Source of the DNA: Agrobacterium tumefaciens
GTDB taxonomy: Bacteria > Pseudomonadota > Alphaproteobacteria > Rhizobiales > Rhizobiaceae
DNA length: 64,000 bases
Direction: 5' to 3'
Assembly (NCBI RefSeq): GCF_009649785.1
Contig: NZ_WJOK01000001.1
Location: 62,001-126,000 of the forward strand
Positions 44,781-53,541 of this stretch are shown here, piece after piece (positions within the stretch are counted from its first letter, which is position 1; every line of letters starts with the position of its first letter). A program made the translations under genes and the position numbers. The notes beneath the pieces are model-generated. The model made no database searches and had not been told where the DNA came from. It saw only the letters and a program-made list of their open reading frames with translations.

Positions 44781-45443
44781 ATGGCAAAGGACAGCACAAA
44801 GACCGAGCCTGCGCTTTTGTCGCAGGACCCGCATGCGGTTCGCGAACCGAGGGTCAATAATCTGGAAATGGCGATCGGCCATGAGGTGCGTGCCTACCGC
44901 AAGAAGCTGGGCATCACGGTCACCGATCTCGCATCGGCCACCGGTGTATCGGTGGGAATGCTCTCAAAGATCGAAAACGGTAATATTTCGCCGTCCCTTA
45001 CCACGCTGCAGACGCTTTCAAAGGCGCTCGGCGTGCCGATCACGGCGTTCTTCCGTGGCTTCGAGGAGCCGCGCAGCGCCACCTTCGTCAAGGCGGGCCA
45101 AGGGGTGAACATCGAGCGTAGAGGCACCCGCGCCGGCCATCAGTACAGCCTCCTTGGCCATATCGACAACAATACCAGCGGCGTCACCGTCGAGCCCTAT
45201 CTCATCACGCTGACGACGGACTCGGATGTATTTCCTACCTTCCAGCATGAGGGCATGGAGTTCCTCTACATGCTGGAGGGAGAGGTGGTTTATCGCCACG
45301 GCGAGCAGCTTTTCACCATGCAGGCGGGTGACAGCCTGTTTTTTGATGCTGATGCGCCGCACGGCCCGGAGGAACTGGTGAAGCTTCCCGCTCGCTATCT
45401 GTCGATCATTTCCTATCCGCAAAGGCGGCTGACAAATGATTGA
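44781..45443 (+). CDS. XRE-family HTH regulator with cupin sensor domain
   Basis: A 220-residue regulator. The Cro/C1-type helix-turn-helix (about 30-90) includes VTDLASATGVSVGMLSKIEN. A cupin_2 barrel (about 140-210) includes FQHEGMEFLYMLEGEVVYRH and AGDSLFFDADAPHGPE, with likely metal-binding residues. ATG 44781 follows GGAGG by 6 bp and is preferred to ATG 44766. PuuR-like proteins of this build often control polyamine or amine use. It lies 96 bp before glxBCD-glnT in the same direction, so it likely controls that island. Confidence 0.87.
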   Translation: MAKDSTKTEPALLSQDPHAVREPRVNNLEMAIGHEVRAYRKKLGITVTDLASATGVSVGMLSKIENGNISPSLTTLQTLSKALGVPITAFFRGFEEPRSATFVKAGQGVNIERRGTRAGHQYSLLGHIDNNTSGVTVEPYLITLTTDSDVFPTFQHEGMEFLYMLEGEVVYRHGEQLFTMQAGDSLFFDADAPHGPEELVKLPARYLSIISYPQRRLTND

Positions 45444-45539
45444 AAAGTTGCCTTAGAAGAAAAAAATATTCCTGATAGTTGACGAGATGGAATTCCATAT
45501 GCTAGCTCTTCATTCAGAAACGAATGGAGGTGCCTGTCG

Positions 45540-46445
45540 ATGTGCGGCATTGTTGGACTATTCCTGAAAGACAAAAGTCTTGAACCGCAGCTGGGTGAGC
45601 TGCTTTCGGACATGCTCGTGACCATGACGGATCGTGGACCGGATTCCGCCGGCATCGCGATCTATGGAAGCGCTGCCGATGGCAGGGCAAAAGTGACCAT
45701 CCAGTCGGCCGATCCCGTCGCCGATTTTTCGGGCCTTGCCGAAGCGCTGAAGAAAAATGGCGTTGAAGCTTCGGTTGCGGTGAAAAGCACCCACGCGGTC
45801 CTGGATATTCCATCGGCAAAGCTCACGGAAATTCGCTCGGTCCTCGCCGCCATCCGTCCCAATGTGCGGGTGATGGGCTCCGGCGACAGCGTGGAAATCT
45901 ACAAGGAAACCGGCCTGCCGAAAGATGTCGTCGCCCGTTTTGGCGTGCGCTCCATGGCGGGCAGCCATGGTATCGGCCACACCCGCATGGCAACGGAATC
46001 GGCTGTGACGACGCTTGGCGCACACCCCTTCTCCACCGGTGCCGACCAGTGCCTGGTGCATAACGGTTCGCTCTCCAACCACAATAATCTGCGTCGGGAA
46101 CTGGTACGCGAGGGCATGACCTTCGAAACCCAGAACGACTCGGAAGTGGCCGCCGCCTATCTCACTGCTGAAATGGCCAAGGGCAAGGATCTGGGAGAAG
46201 CGCTGACCGGCGCGCTCGATGATCTCGATGGGTTCTTTACCTTCGTCGTCGGCACCAAATCCGGTTTCGGCGTGGTGCGCGATCCCATCGCCTGCAAGCC
46301 AGCGGTGATGGCCGAGACCGATCAATATGTCGCTTTCGGCTCAGAATACCGCGCGCTGGTCAATCTGCCCGGCATCGAAAATGCCCGCGTCTGGGAGCCG
46401 GAGCCGGCGACCGTCTATTTCTGGGACCATGAAAAGGCCGCGTGA
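45540..46445 (+). CDS. glxB: GlxB/MgsA, class II glutamine amidotransferase subunit
   Basis: A 301-residue Ntn-type glutamine amidotransferase domain corresponding to the N-terminal part of glutamate synthase (GltB). The nucleophile Cys2 follows the initiator Met (MCGIVGLF). The family blocks TDRGPDSAG, GIGHTRMATES and HNGSLSNHNNLR are present. With GlxC and GlxD it rebuilds GltB in three chains. The same three-gene set (mgsABC) forms N-methylglutamate synthase in methylamine users. The GlxB stop overlaps a GTG that could start the next gene. Confidence 0.88.
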   Translation: MCGIVGLFLKDKSLEPQLGELLSDMLVTMTDRGPDSAGIAIYGSAADGRAKVTIQSADPVADFSGLAEALKKNGVEASVAVKSTHAVLDIPSAKLTEIRSVLAAIRPNVRVMGSGDSVEIYKETGLPKDVVARFGVRSMAGSHGIGHTRMATESAVTTLGAHPFSTGADQCLVHNGSLSNHNNLRRELVREGMTFETQNDSEVAAAYLTAEMAKGKDLGEALTGALDDLDGFFTFVVGTKSGFGVVRDPIACKPAVMAETDQYVAFGSEYRALVNLPGIENARVWEPEPATVYFWDHEKAA

Positions 46446-46480
46446 AACCGTCATCGGCGCATATTGCGAAAGTCATATCC

Positions 46481-47167
46481 ATGCCAGTTTTCGATCTCTC
46501 CCACACGCCTTTGCGTGAACTCAACAGCGCGCTCCATGGGCTTTCCTCGGGCACAAACGACACAGAATTCGAAGTTGTCAATCCGCGCGGCCACCATGCC
46601 GTCGCTGTTGGCATCGACAGCCCCGTCATCGTCGATGTTCGCGGCTCGGTCGGTTATTATTGCGCCGGCATGAATGATGGCGGCACCGTCACCGTTTACG
46701 GCTCGGCCGGGCCGGGCGTTGCCGAAAACATGATGTCGGGCACCGTCGTCATCGAGGGCGACGCTTCGCAATACGCAGGTGCCACCGGTCGCGGCGGGCT
46801 GCTGGTCATCAAGGGCAATGCCGCTTCCCGCTGCGGCATTTCCATGAAGGGCATCGATATCGTCGTGAAGGGCAATATCGGCCACATGTCCGCTTTCATG
46901 GGTCAGTCCGGCCACCTCGTCGTCTGCGGCGATGCGGGCGATGCGCTGGGTGACTCCCTTTATGAAGCGAAGCTTTTCGTGCGCGGCTCGGTCAAAAGCC
47001 TGGGTGCCGACTGCATCGAGAAGGAAATGCGGCCCGAACATCTGGAAAAGCTTGCCGAGCTTCTTGAAAAAGCCGGCGTCTCCGATGTCAGCCCAAGCGA
47101 GTTCAAACGCTACGGTTCGGCCCGCACGCTCTACAATTTCAACATCGACAACGCCGACGCGTATTGA
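46481..47167 (+). CDS. glxC: GlxC/MgsB, GltB C-terminal beta-helix subunit
   Basis: A 228-residue protein matching the GltB C-terminal (GXGXG) right-handed beta-helix. Regular strand repeats with Gly turns run from VIVDVRGSVGYYCAG to KLFVRGSVKSLG. In glutamate synthase this part links the active sites. ATG 46481 begins the conserved region. A GTG at 46442 overlaps the glxB stop and would add 13 residues; coupling makes it possible. The gene is between glxB and glxD, 16 bp from the latter. Confidence 0.85.
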   Translation: MPVFDLSHTPLRELNSALHGLSSGTNDTEFEVVNPRGHHAVAVGIDSPVIVDVRGSVGYYCAGMNDGGTVTVYGSAGPGVAENMMSGTVVIEGDASQYAGATGRGGLLVIKGNAASRCGISMKGIDIVVKGNIGHMSAFMGQSGHLVVCGDAGDALGDSLYEAKLFVRGSVKSLGADCIEKEMRPEHLEKLAELLEKAGVSDVSPSEFKRYGSARTLYNFNIDNADAY

Positions 47168-47183
47168 GGCGAGGGATTTTCCG

Positions 47184-48512
47184 ATGAGCTATCACAACCC
47201 CTTCACCCCACCGCGCAAGTCCGCGACTTTCGATGATCATACGCTGGCGGAAATCCGCCGTGCGGCTGCGACCGGCATCTATGATATTCGCGGCGCAGGC
47301 ACGAAGCGCAAGGTGCCGCATTTCGACGACTTGCTGTTTCTCGGCGCGTCCATCTCGCGTTATCCGCTCGAAGGTTATCGCGAGAAGTGCGATACGACCG
47401 TCACCCTCGGCACGCGCTTTGCCAAGAAGCCGATCACGCTGAAAACGCCGATCACCATTGCCGGCATGAGCTTCGGCGCGCTTTCCGGCAACGCCAAGGA
47501 AGCGCTCGGCCGTGGCGCGACCATTGCCGGCACGTCCACCACGACGGGCGATGGCGGCATGACGGATGAGGAACGCGGCCACAGCCAGACGCTGGTCTAT
47601 CAGTATCTGCCGTCGCGTTATGGCATGAACCCCAAGGATTTGCGCCGTGCGGACGCCATCGAGGTGGTCGTCGGCCAAGGCGCGAAACCGGGCGGCGGCG
47701 GCATGCTGCTTGGCCAGAAGATTTCCGATCGCGTCGCCAATATGCGCAATTTGCCGAAGGGCATCGACCAACGTTCCGCCTGCCGTCATCCTGACTGGAC
47801 CGGCCCGGACGATCTGGAAATCAAGATCCTTGAACTGCGCGAAATCACCGATTGGGAAAAACCGATCTACATCAAGGTTGGTGGTGCGCGCCCCTATTAC
47901 GACACCGCACTTGCAGTGAAGGCCGGTGCCGATGTGGTGGTGCTTGATGGCATGCAGGGCGGCACGGCGGCCACGCAGGACGTCTTCATCGAAAATGTCG
48001 GCATGCCCACGCTTGCCTGTATTCGCCCCGCAGTACAGGCGCTTCAGGATCTCGGCATGCATCGCAAGGTGCAATTGGTCGTGTCCGGTGGCATTCGCTC
48101 GGGTGCGGATGTCGCCAAGGCTCTGGCGCTTGGTGCCGATGCGGTTGCCATCGGAACGGCGGCGCTGGTGGCGCTGGGCGATAACGACCCGAAATGGGAA
48201 GACGAATACCAGAAGCTAGGCACCACGGCCGGCGCTTATGATGACTGGCACGAGGGCAAAGACCCCGCAGGCATCACCACGCAGGACCCGGAACTTGCCG
48301 CACGTCTTGATCCAATCGCCGCCGGTCGCCGCCTTGCCAACTATCTGAAGGTCATGACGCTCGAAGCCCAGACCATCGCACGCGCCTGCGGCAAAAACCA
48401 TCTCCACAATCTGGAGCCGGAAGATCTGGTGGCTCTGACCATGGAGGCTGCGGCAATGGCGCAGGTTCCGCTGGCGGGAACAAACTGGTTCCCGGGTAAA
48501 GGCAGCTTTTAA
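47184..48512 (+). CDS. glxD: GlxD/MgsC, FMN-binding glutamate synthase domain protein
   Basis: A 442-residue TIM-barrel FMN protein corresponding to the GltB synthase domain. ITIAGMSFGALSGNAKEALG, GQGAKPGGGGMLLGQKIS, LDGMQGGTAATQDVF and VSGGIRSGADVAKALALGAD are classic blocks for 2-oxoglutarate and FMN binding. The closely spaced Cys motif that holds the 3Fe-4S cluster in GltB is not seen. ATG 47184 is used; an upstream open frame overlaps glxC. The MgsC reading would make N-methylglutamate from methylamine and glutamate. Confidence 0.87.
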   Translation: MSYHNPFTPPRKSATFDDHTLAEIRRAAATGIYDIRGAGTKRKVPHFDDLLFLGASISRYPLEGYREKCDTTVTLGTRFAKKPITLKTPITIAGMSFGALSGNAKEALGRGATIAGTSTTTGDGGMTDEERGHSQTLVYQYLPSRYGMNPKDLRRADAIEVVVGQGAKPGGGGMLLGQKISDRVANMRNLPKGIDQRSACRHPDWTGPDDLEIKILELREITDWEKPIYIKVGGARPYYDTALAVKAGADVVVLDGMQGGTAATQDVFIENVGMPTLACIRPAVQALQDLGMHRKVQLVVSGGIRSGADVAKALALGADAVAIGTAALVALGDNDPKWEDEYQKLGTTAGAYDDWHEGKDPAGITTQDPELAARLDPIAAGRRLANYLKVMTLEAQTIARACGKNHLHNLEPEDLVALTMEAAAMAQVPLAGTNWFPGKGSF

Positions 48513-48596
48513 AAAACACAATGGACGGGCGCATTTGGGAGGATGTGGCCGTCTTTTTTCGATGAAGTGTCTGATATTCAAAAAAAGGGGAATGAC

Positions 48597-49904
48597 GTGA
48601 CACTGGACCTCTCCAAGTTTGCTGCCGAAAAAGGCATCAAATATTTCATGATCAGTTATACCGATCTCTTCGGTGCCCAGCGCGCCAAGCTGGTTCCTGC
48701 AGAAGCGATTGCCGATATGCAAAAGGGCGGCGCCGGATTTGCCGGTTTCGCCACATGGTTCGATCTGACGCCCGCCCATCCCGATCTCTTCGCAGTGCCG
48801 GACGCCTCCTCGGTCATCCAGCTTCCCTGGAAAAAGGATGTGGCCTGGGTTGCTGCCGATTGCGTCATGGAAGACCAGCCTGTGGAACAGGCGCCGCGCG
48901 TCGTTTTGAAAAAGCTCATCGCGGAAGCGGCCGGGCAAGGGCTGCGGGTCAAAACCGGCGTGGAACCGGAATTTTTCCTGATTTCGCCGGACGGCGCGAA
49001 AATCTCTGATGAGTACGACACGGCGGAAAAGCCCTGCTACGACCAGCAGGCAGTGATGCGTCGTTACGATGTGATCGCGGAGATATGCGACTACATGTTG
49101 GAGTTGGGCTGGAAACCCTACCAGAACGACCATGAGGACGCGAACGGCCAGTTCGAGATGAACTGGGAATATGACGATGCGCTCCAGACGGCGGATAAAC
49201 ATTCCTTCTTCAAGTTCATGGTCAAGTCGGTTGCCGAAAAGCACGGGCTGCGCGCGACATTCATGCCGAAGCCTTTCAAGGGGCTGACCGGCAACGGCTG
49301 CCACGCTCATATTTCGGTCTGGGATCTGGACGGCAAGGTCAACGCTTTTGCCGACAAGGCAATGCCTTTCGGCCTCTCCGCAAAGGGCAAGACGTTTCTG
49401 GGCGGCATCATGAAACATGCCTCCGCTCTTGCGGCCGTCACCAATCCGACGGTTAATTCCTACAAGCGCATCAACGCGCCGCGGACCATCTCGGGCGCGA
49501 CCTGGGCGCCGAACACGGTGACCTGGACCGGGAACAACCGCACCCACATGGTTCGCGTGCCAGGGCCGGGGCGTTTCGAACTGCGTCTGCCGGATGGTGC
49601 CGTGAACCCCTATCTGCTGCAGGCCATCATCATTGCGGCCGGTCTCTCGGGTGTCCGCTCACAGGCCGATCCCGGTTCACATCACGATATAGACATGTAT
49701 CGCGAAGGTCATACCGTGACGAATGCGCCTAAACTGCCGCTCAATCTTCTCGATGCGCTGCGCGAATACGAGAAGGACGAGGAACTGCAGCAGGCATTGG
49801 GCATAGAGTTCTCAAAGGCCTATCTGAAGCTCAAGCAGGGAGAGTGGAACGCTTATTGCGCGCAATTCACCGCTTGGGAGCACCAGACAACGCTCGACGT
49901 TTGA
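48597..49904 (+). CDS. glnT: GlnT/GmaS, glutamine synthetase-like ligase
   Basis: A 435-residue class III (GlnT-type) glutamine synthetase family enzyme. KTGVEPEFFLIS holds metal-binding Glu residues, GLTGNGCHAHISVWD the ATP/glutamate site, and NNRTHMVRVPGPGRFELRLP the C-terminal substrate loop. GmaS, which makes gamma-glutamylmethylamide from glutamate, methylamine and ATP, is of this family and sits beside mgsABC, as here. Sequence alone does not separate the two. GTG 48597 starts the conserved N-terminus; an in-frame ATG at 48543 has its Shine-Dalgarno too close. Confidence 0.85.
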   Translation: MTLDLSKFAAEKGIKYFMISYTDLFGAQRAKLVPAEAIADMQKGGAGFAGFATWFDLTPAHPDLFAVPDASSVIQLPWKKDVAWVAADCVMEDQPVEQAPRVVLKKLIAEAAGQGLRVKTGVEPEFFLISPDGAKISDEYDTAEKPCYDQQAVMRRYDVIAEICDYMLELGWKPYQNDHEDANGQFEMNWEYDDALQTADKHSFFKFMVKSVAEKHGLRATFMPKPFKGLTGNGCHAHISVWDLDGKVNAFADKAMPFGLSAKGKTFLGGIMKHASALAAVTNPTVNSYKRINAPRTISGATWAPNTVTWTGNNRTHMVRVPGPGRFELRLPDGAVNPYLLQAIIIAAGLSGVRSQADPGSHHDIDMYREGHTVTNAPKLPLNLLDALREYEKDEELQQALGIEFSKAYLKLKQGEWNAYCAQFTAWEHQTTLDV

Positions 49905-49936
49905 GTTCGGGTTTCCCCGCCGCCCTCGCGGCTTTT

Positions 49937-49967
49937 CCCCGCGCTCATCAGACAGCGCGGGGTTTTT
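49937..49967 (+). terminator. Strong intrinsic terminator between glnT and purU
   Basis: CCCCGCGCT and AGCGCGGGG pair perfectly on an eight-base loop and run into five Ts. It ends 28 bp before purU, so purU must have its own promoter overlapping it or depend on readthrough. Confidence 0.85.
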
Positions 49968-49995
49968 CCAATATCGATGACAGAGAGAGTGCCGG

Positions 49996-50880
49996 ATGAC
50001 GAACTTCGTCCTGACCGTAACCTGCAAGTCCACCCGAGGCATCGTCGCTGCCCTTTCAGGCTTTCTCGCTGAAAAAGGCTGCAACATCGTCGATAGTTCG
50101 CAGTTTGATGATCTCGGCACTGGCCGTTTCTTCATGCGCGTGGGCTTCATTTCCGAAGAGGGAGCAAAGCGTGACGACTTGATGGCTGGACTGATGCCGA
50201 TCTCGCAGAAATTCGGCATGGAAGTGGCGCTTCATGACCAGTCCGAGCGGATGAAGGTCCTGCTGATGGTCTCGCGCTTCGGCCATTGTCTGAACGATCT
50301 GCTTTACCGTTGGCGCATCGGTGCCTTGCCGATCGATATTGTCGGCGTCGTCTCCAACCATTTCGATTACCAGAAAGTGGTGGTCAATCATGATATTCCC
50401 TTCCACCACATTCCGGTGACGAAGGAAAACAAGCCACAGGCTGAAGCCCGGATCATGGATATTGCCGAAAGCACCGGAACCGAACTGATCGTGCTTGCGC
50501 GTTATATGCAGGTGCTTTCCGACCGGATGTGCGAGACGATGTCGGGGAAGATCATCAACATCCACCATTCTTTCCTGCCGTCCTTCAAGGGCGCCAACCC
50601 TTACAAGCAGGCCTATCAGCGCGGCGTGAAGCTGATCGGTGCGACGGCCCACTATGTCACCGCCGATCTCGATGAAGGTCCGATTATCGAGCAGGATATT
50701 GTGCGTATTACCCATGCCCAGAGCGCGGAGGATTATGTTTCGCTCGGCCGGGATGTCGAGGCGCAGGTTCTGGCACGCGCCATCCACGCCCATATCCACC
50801 ACCGTACTTTCATCAACGGTAACCGCACCGTGGTCTTCCCGCCAAGCCCGGGCAGCTATGCATCGGAACGGATGGGGTGA
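49996..50880 (+). CDS. purU: Formyltetrahydrofolate deformylase
   Basis: A 294-residue protein. Residues 1-85 are an ACT domain (VTCKSTRGIVAALSGFLAEKG), and residues 90-294 a formyltransferase-like domain with catalytic His/Asn/Asp region: NIHHSFLPSFKGANPY and TADLDEGPIIEQD. It releases formate from 10-formyl-tetrahydrofolate. In methylamine-using bacteria purU often lies with mgs/gmaS genes, where it handles one-carbon units from N-methylglutamate oxidation, which fits its place here. GAGAGAG precedes the ATG. Confidence 0.92.
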   Translation: MTNFVLTVTCKSTRGIVAALSGFLAEKGCNIVDSSQFDDLGTGRFFMRVGFISEEGAKRDDLMAGLMPISQKFGMEVALHDQSERMKVLLMVSRFGHCLNDLLYRWRIGALPIDIVGVVSNHFDYQKVVVNHDIPFHHIPVTKENKPQAEARIMDIAESTGTELIVLARYMQVLSDRMCETMSGKIINIHHSFLPSFKGANPYKQAYQRGVKLIGATAHYVTADLDEGPIIEQDIVRITHAQSAEDYVSLGRDVEAQVLARAIHAHIHHRTFINGNRTVVFPPSPGSYASERMG

Positions 50881-50942
50881 CGCGGCATTGCGACAAGCTG
50901 GTCGCGCGCTGTTGCCATAAACATGGTGCGCGGCTAAATAAG

Positions 50943-50957
50943 TTGGTACGCCATAAT
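50943..50957. promoter_or_regulatory. GntR operator-like site 1 (upstream of regulator)
   Basis: TTGGTACGCCATAAT is close to the sites at 51863 and 55644. The following ATAAAGAGC is also shared with site 2. It lies 68 bp before the GntR gene, consistent with autoregulation. Confidence 0.55.
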
Positions 50958-51024
50958 ATAAAGAGCCAGAACCTGTTTTCACGCCCGGCGGGCGGAAGCG
51001 GGATGTGCCAAACGAGGTGATACC

Positions 51025-51720
51025 ATGACCGGTGCTTTGCAGGGAACTGCCATTCGCGTTGAGCGTCCGACCAAGACGCTGAGGGAGCTTGCGCTCGACA
51101 AGGTGCGCGACGCCATCGTGAACGGTTACTTCCGTCCGGGAGACCGCCTTGTGGAGCGCGATCTCTGCGCCCAGCTGGGCGTTTCCCGCACCATCGTGCG
51201 CGAAGTCCTGCGGCATCTGGAGTCCGAGGGGCTGGTGGCGAATTTGCCGAACAAGGGGCCGATGGTTGCGCTGCTCGATCTCGCCGAGGCCAAGCAGATT
51301 TACGAAATCCGCGGTGCGCTGGAGGGAATGGCGGCTCGCCTTTGTGCGGAGCGTCGCGATCCCGCCATTGTCGAGGCGCTTGAGGCTTCGCTCGAGCATA
51401 TTCGCGAAAGTTACGTTGCCAAGGATATGCCCGGTGTTCTCGCGCATACCTCGTCTTTTTATCATACGCTGTTCAGCAAGATCGACCGGCATGTCGCCTG
51501 GGGCGTCGTCAATTTGCTGACGGTGCGGATCAACCATCTTCGCTCCATGACGATCAAGACGAAAAGCCGCGATACCGAAGGTCCGGCGCAGATGAAAAAG
51601 ATCGTCGATGCGATCCGGAAAGGTGACGGGGACGCCGCTTACAAAGCCGCTCTCGATCATGTCACCAGCGCATGCGCTATCGCCGAAGCCGTTCTCACCG
51701 CGCAAAAAACGGCTGACTGA
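51025..51720 (+). CDS. GntR-family regulator, FCD type
   Basis: A 231-residue regulator with an N-terminal winged helix (LVERDLCAQLGVSRTIVREVL is the recognition region, about residues 43-63) and an FCD ligand domain rich in helix (IYEIRGALEGMAARLCAERR). It is followed by three transporter genes and a catabolic cluster in the same orientation. Palindromes ATGG(T/C)AT(G/A)CCAT-like occur before this gene, before the amino-acid binding protein and before the DUF1185 gene, which marks it as their probable repressor. Confidence 0.88.
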   Translation: MTGALQGTAIRVERPTKTLRELALDKVRDAIVNGYFRPGDRLVERDLCAQLGVSRTIVREVLRHLESEGLVANLPNKGPMVALLDLAEAKQIYEIRGALEGMAARLCAERRDPAIVEALEASLEHIRESYVAKDMPGVLAHTSSFYHTLFSKIDRHVAWGVVNLLTVRINHLRSMTIKTKSRDTEGPAQMKKIVDAIRKGDGDAAYKAALDHVTSACAIAEAVLTAQKTAD

Positions 51721-51862
51721 CGGTTTTTGGCGCTCCGTTCTGCTTGTCTTGCGGTTGCCCAGCTGGCGGCCGCAGGCTCTTGGTTTTTTGATTTTATGGT
51801 TGTTTTACAATAATTTAGAAAAACAAATGACCGCTTATTGACAGGGCAATCCGTTTGGTGTG

Positions 51863-51874
51863 ATGGTATGCCAT
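51863..51874. promoter_or_regulatory. GntR operator-like site 2 (upstream of amino-acid importer)
   Basis: ATGGTATGCCAT is the exact reverse complement of site 3 at 55644-55655 and is palindromic except at one central pair. It lies 29 bp before the binding-protein gene and should overlap its promoter. Confidence 0.65.
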
Positions 51875-51903
51875 AATAAATAATATAAAGAGCGGAGCTT
51901 AAT

Positions 51904-52764
51904 ATGAACTGGAATCCGATTTCCCGGAAATGCATAGCCGTGCGCGCCAAAACCTCTCTGGCGGGCTTTGTCATCAGTCTTCTTGCCGGTGCGGCCGTTG
52001 CACAGGACTGCACGCCGAAAATATCCAACGATCACCTCATCAAGCCCGGCCATCTCGTGATGGCGACCAGCCCGACATTGCCGCCCATGGCCTATGCCGA
52101 CCAACAGGGCGTGCTCAAAGGCCTTCGTATCGAGTTGGGTTATGAAATCGCCAAGCGCCTCTGCCTGAAGCCCGAATATATCAGCACGGAATATGCCACC
52201 ATGGTGCCGGGCCTGCAGGGCGGCCGCTGGGATATGATCAATGCAGGTCTGTTCGTGACGGCGGAGCGGCGCAAGATCCTGTTCATGATCCCCTATGAGA
52301 GTCTCGCCATCAGCATTTCAACGGCCGTCGGTGCATCCGAGCCCATCACCAAGGTGGACGATCTGGCCGGCAAGGCCGTCAGCACCGATATCGGTGGCTA
52401 TGCCGAGCGCAAGATCAAGGAATTGAACGAGGACTTCAAGAAACGCGGTCTTGCGCCGATGACCATAAACCTGTTCGACAATTACGCGACCGTCTATCAG
52501 GCGCTGCGGGCAGGTCAGGTTCAGGCCGCGGTCTCCATCGATCCTGTCGCCAAGCAATACCAGGATCGCGGCGAGTTCACGCATGCACTTTCCGGCATGT
52601 ACCCCACGCCCGGTTCGCTTTCCTTTGGAAGCAAGGACGTCGCCAGTGCCGTCTCTGCTGCTCTCAAGGAAATGAAGGCCGATGGTTCGCTTGAAAAGCT
52701 GATGGGTGGTTATGGCGTGAGCATCGCGCCCGGCGATCTCGCCGTTCTTGGTCCAGAAGGCTGA
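51904..52764 (+). CDS. Polar amino-acid type ABC binding protein
   Basis: A 286-residue family-3 periplasmic binding protein. Signal peptide at about residues 1-36 (basic start, then AGFVISLLAGAAVA and cleavage before QDC). Landmarks: LPPMAYADQQGVLKGLRIELGY split over residues 58-80 and GGRWDMINAGLFVTAERR, near 100-118. It delivers an amino acid or similar zwitterion to the permease encoded downstream. GGAGC precedes the ATG. An operator-like palindrome lies just upstream, linking it to the GntR regulator. Confidence 0.9.
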   Translation: MNWNPISRKCIAVRAKTSLAGFVISLLAGAAVAQDCTPKISNDHLIKPGHLVMATSPTLPPMAYADQQGVLKGLRIELGYEIAKRLCLKPEYISTEYATMVPGLQGGRWDMINAGLFVTAERRKILFMIPYESLAISISTAVGASEPITKVDDLAGKAVSTDIGGYAERKIKELNEDFKKRGLAPMTINLFDNYATVYQALRAGQVQAAVSIDPVAKQYQDRGEFTHALSGMYPTPGSLSFGSKDVASAVSAALKEMKADGSLEKLMGGYGVSIAPGDLAVLGPEG

Positions 52765-52788
52765 AATCTCCTCCATCTGAACTGTCAG

Positions 52789-52812
52789 CGCGGCGGGAGA
52801 GTTCTCGCCGCG
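52789..52812 (+). terminator. Hairpin between binding-protein and permease genes
   Basis: CGCGGCGGGA and TCTCGCCGCG pair with one G-T wobble on a GAGT loop, 24 bp after the stop. No T tract follows. Same position as the other three post-binding-protein hairpins. Confidence 0.55.
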
Positions 52813-52840
52813 ACCATTCCCGCATGAATTGGAGAAAGAC

Positions 52841-53530
52841 GTGAAGGGTTGGAACTGGGAAGGTTTCTTCGAATATCTGACGAATTATTATCTTTTCGAG
52901 GGGGCGATGGTGACGCTCGGCCTCACGGTTTTTGCCATGACGGCGGGTCTTGCGCTGGGCTTCGTCATTGCGGTGATGCGCATGTCGAAATACCGGTTCC
53001 TTTCCGGACCGGCCTATTTCTACACCTGGATATTTCGTGGCACGCCGCTGCTGGTGCAGCTCATCATCATCTATACCGGCCTGCCGCAGCTCGGCATCAA
53101 GCTGACGGTTCTGCAGTCCACCCTGATCGGCCTGTCGCTTTGCGAGGCCGCTTATCTGTCGGAGATCGTCCGGGCAGGTATCGCCGCGGTTCCCAAAGGC
53201 CAGATCAATGCGGCGCGCGCCATCGGCATGACCGAGGCGCAGGTGATGCGCTACATAGTTGCGCCGCAGGCCTTCCGCATCATCATTCCGCCGCTTGGCA
53301 ATTCCGTCAATGGCGTGCTGAAGACAACGTCGATCGCCTCCATCATTTCCATGGAGGAGCTGCTGCGCCGCACGCAGGTTCTTATCCAGGAAAAGTTCCT
53401 CGTTCTGGAGCTCTTCATGGTCGCGGCCCTTTATTACCTCGCCATGACGACCGCTTGGGAACTCATCCAGCGCCGTATCGAGAAACGATTCGGCAAGGCC
53501 TACGGCCCAATGTCGGCTGACGTACACTAG
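52841..53530 (+). CDS. Polar amino-acid ABC transporter permease
   Basis: A 229-residue HisM/GlnP-type permease with about five hydrophobic segments and the EAA-like loop [22 protein letters not shown], split near residues 124-145, plus [13 protein letters not shown]. Start set at GTG 52841, 6 bp after GGAG; a TTG at 52829 is also in frame but would place the Shine-Dalgarno inside the gene. Only one permease is present, so it would be a homodimer. The ATPase gene follows by 11 bp. Confidence 0.9.
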   Translation: MKGWNWEGFFEYLTNYYLFEGAMVTLGLTVFAMTAGLALGFVIAVMRMSKYRFLSGPAYFYTWIFRGTPLLVQLIIIYTGLPQLGIKLTVLQSTLIGLSLCEAAYLSEIVRAGIAAVPKGQINAARAIGMTEAQVMRYIVAPQAFRIIIPPLGNSVNGVLKTTSIASIISMEELLRRTQVLIQEKFLVLELFMVAALYYLAMTTAWELIQRRIEKRFGKAYGPMSADVH

Positions 53531-53541
53531 GGAGAAGTCCG

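Noticed and set aside
50056..51705. 549-codon minus-strand frame spanning purU, the gap and the GntR gene
   Set aside because: It crosses two clear genes and a promoter region; the protein has no family character.
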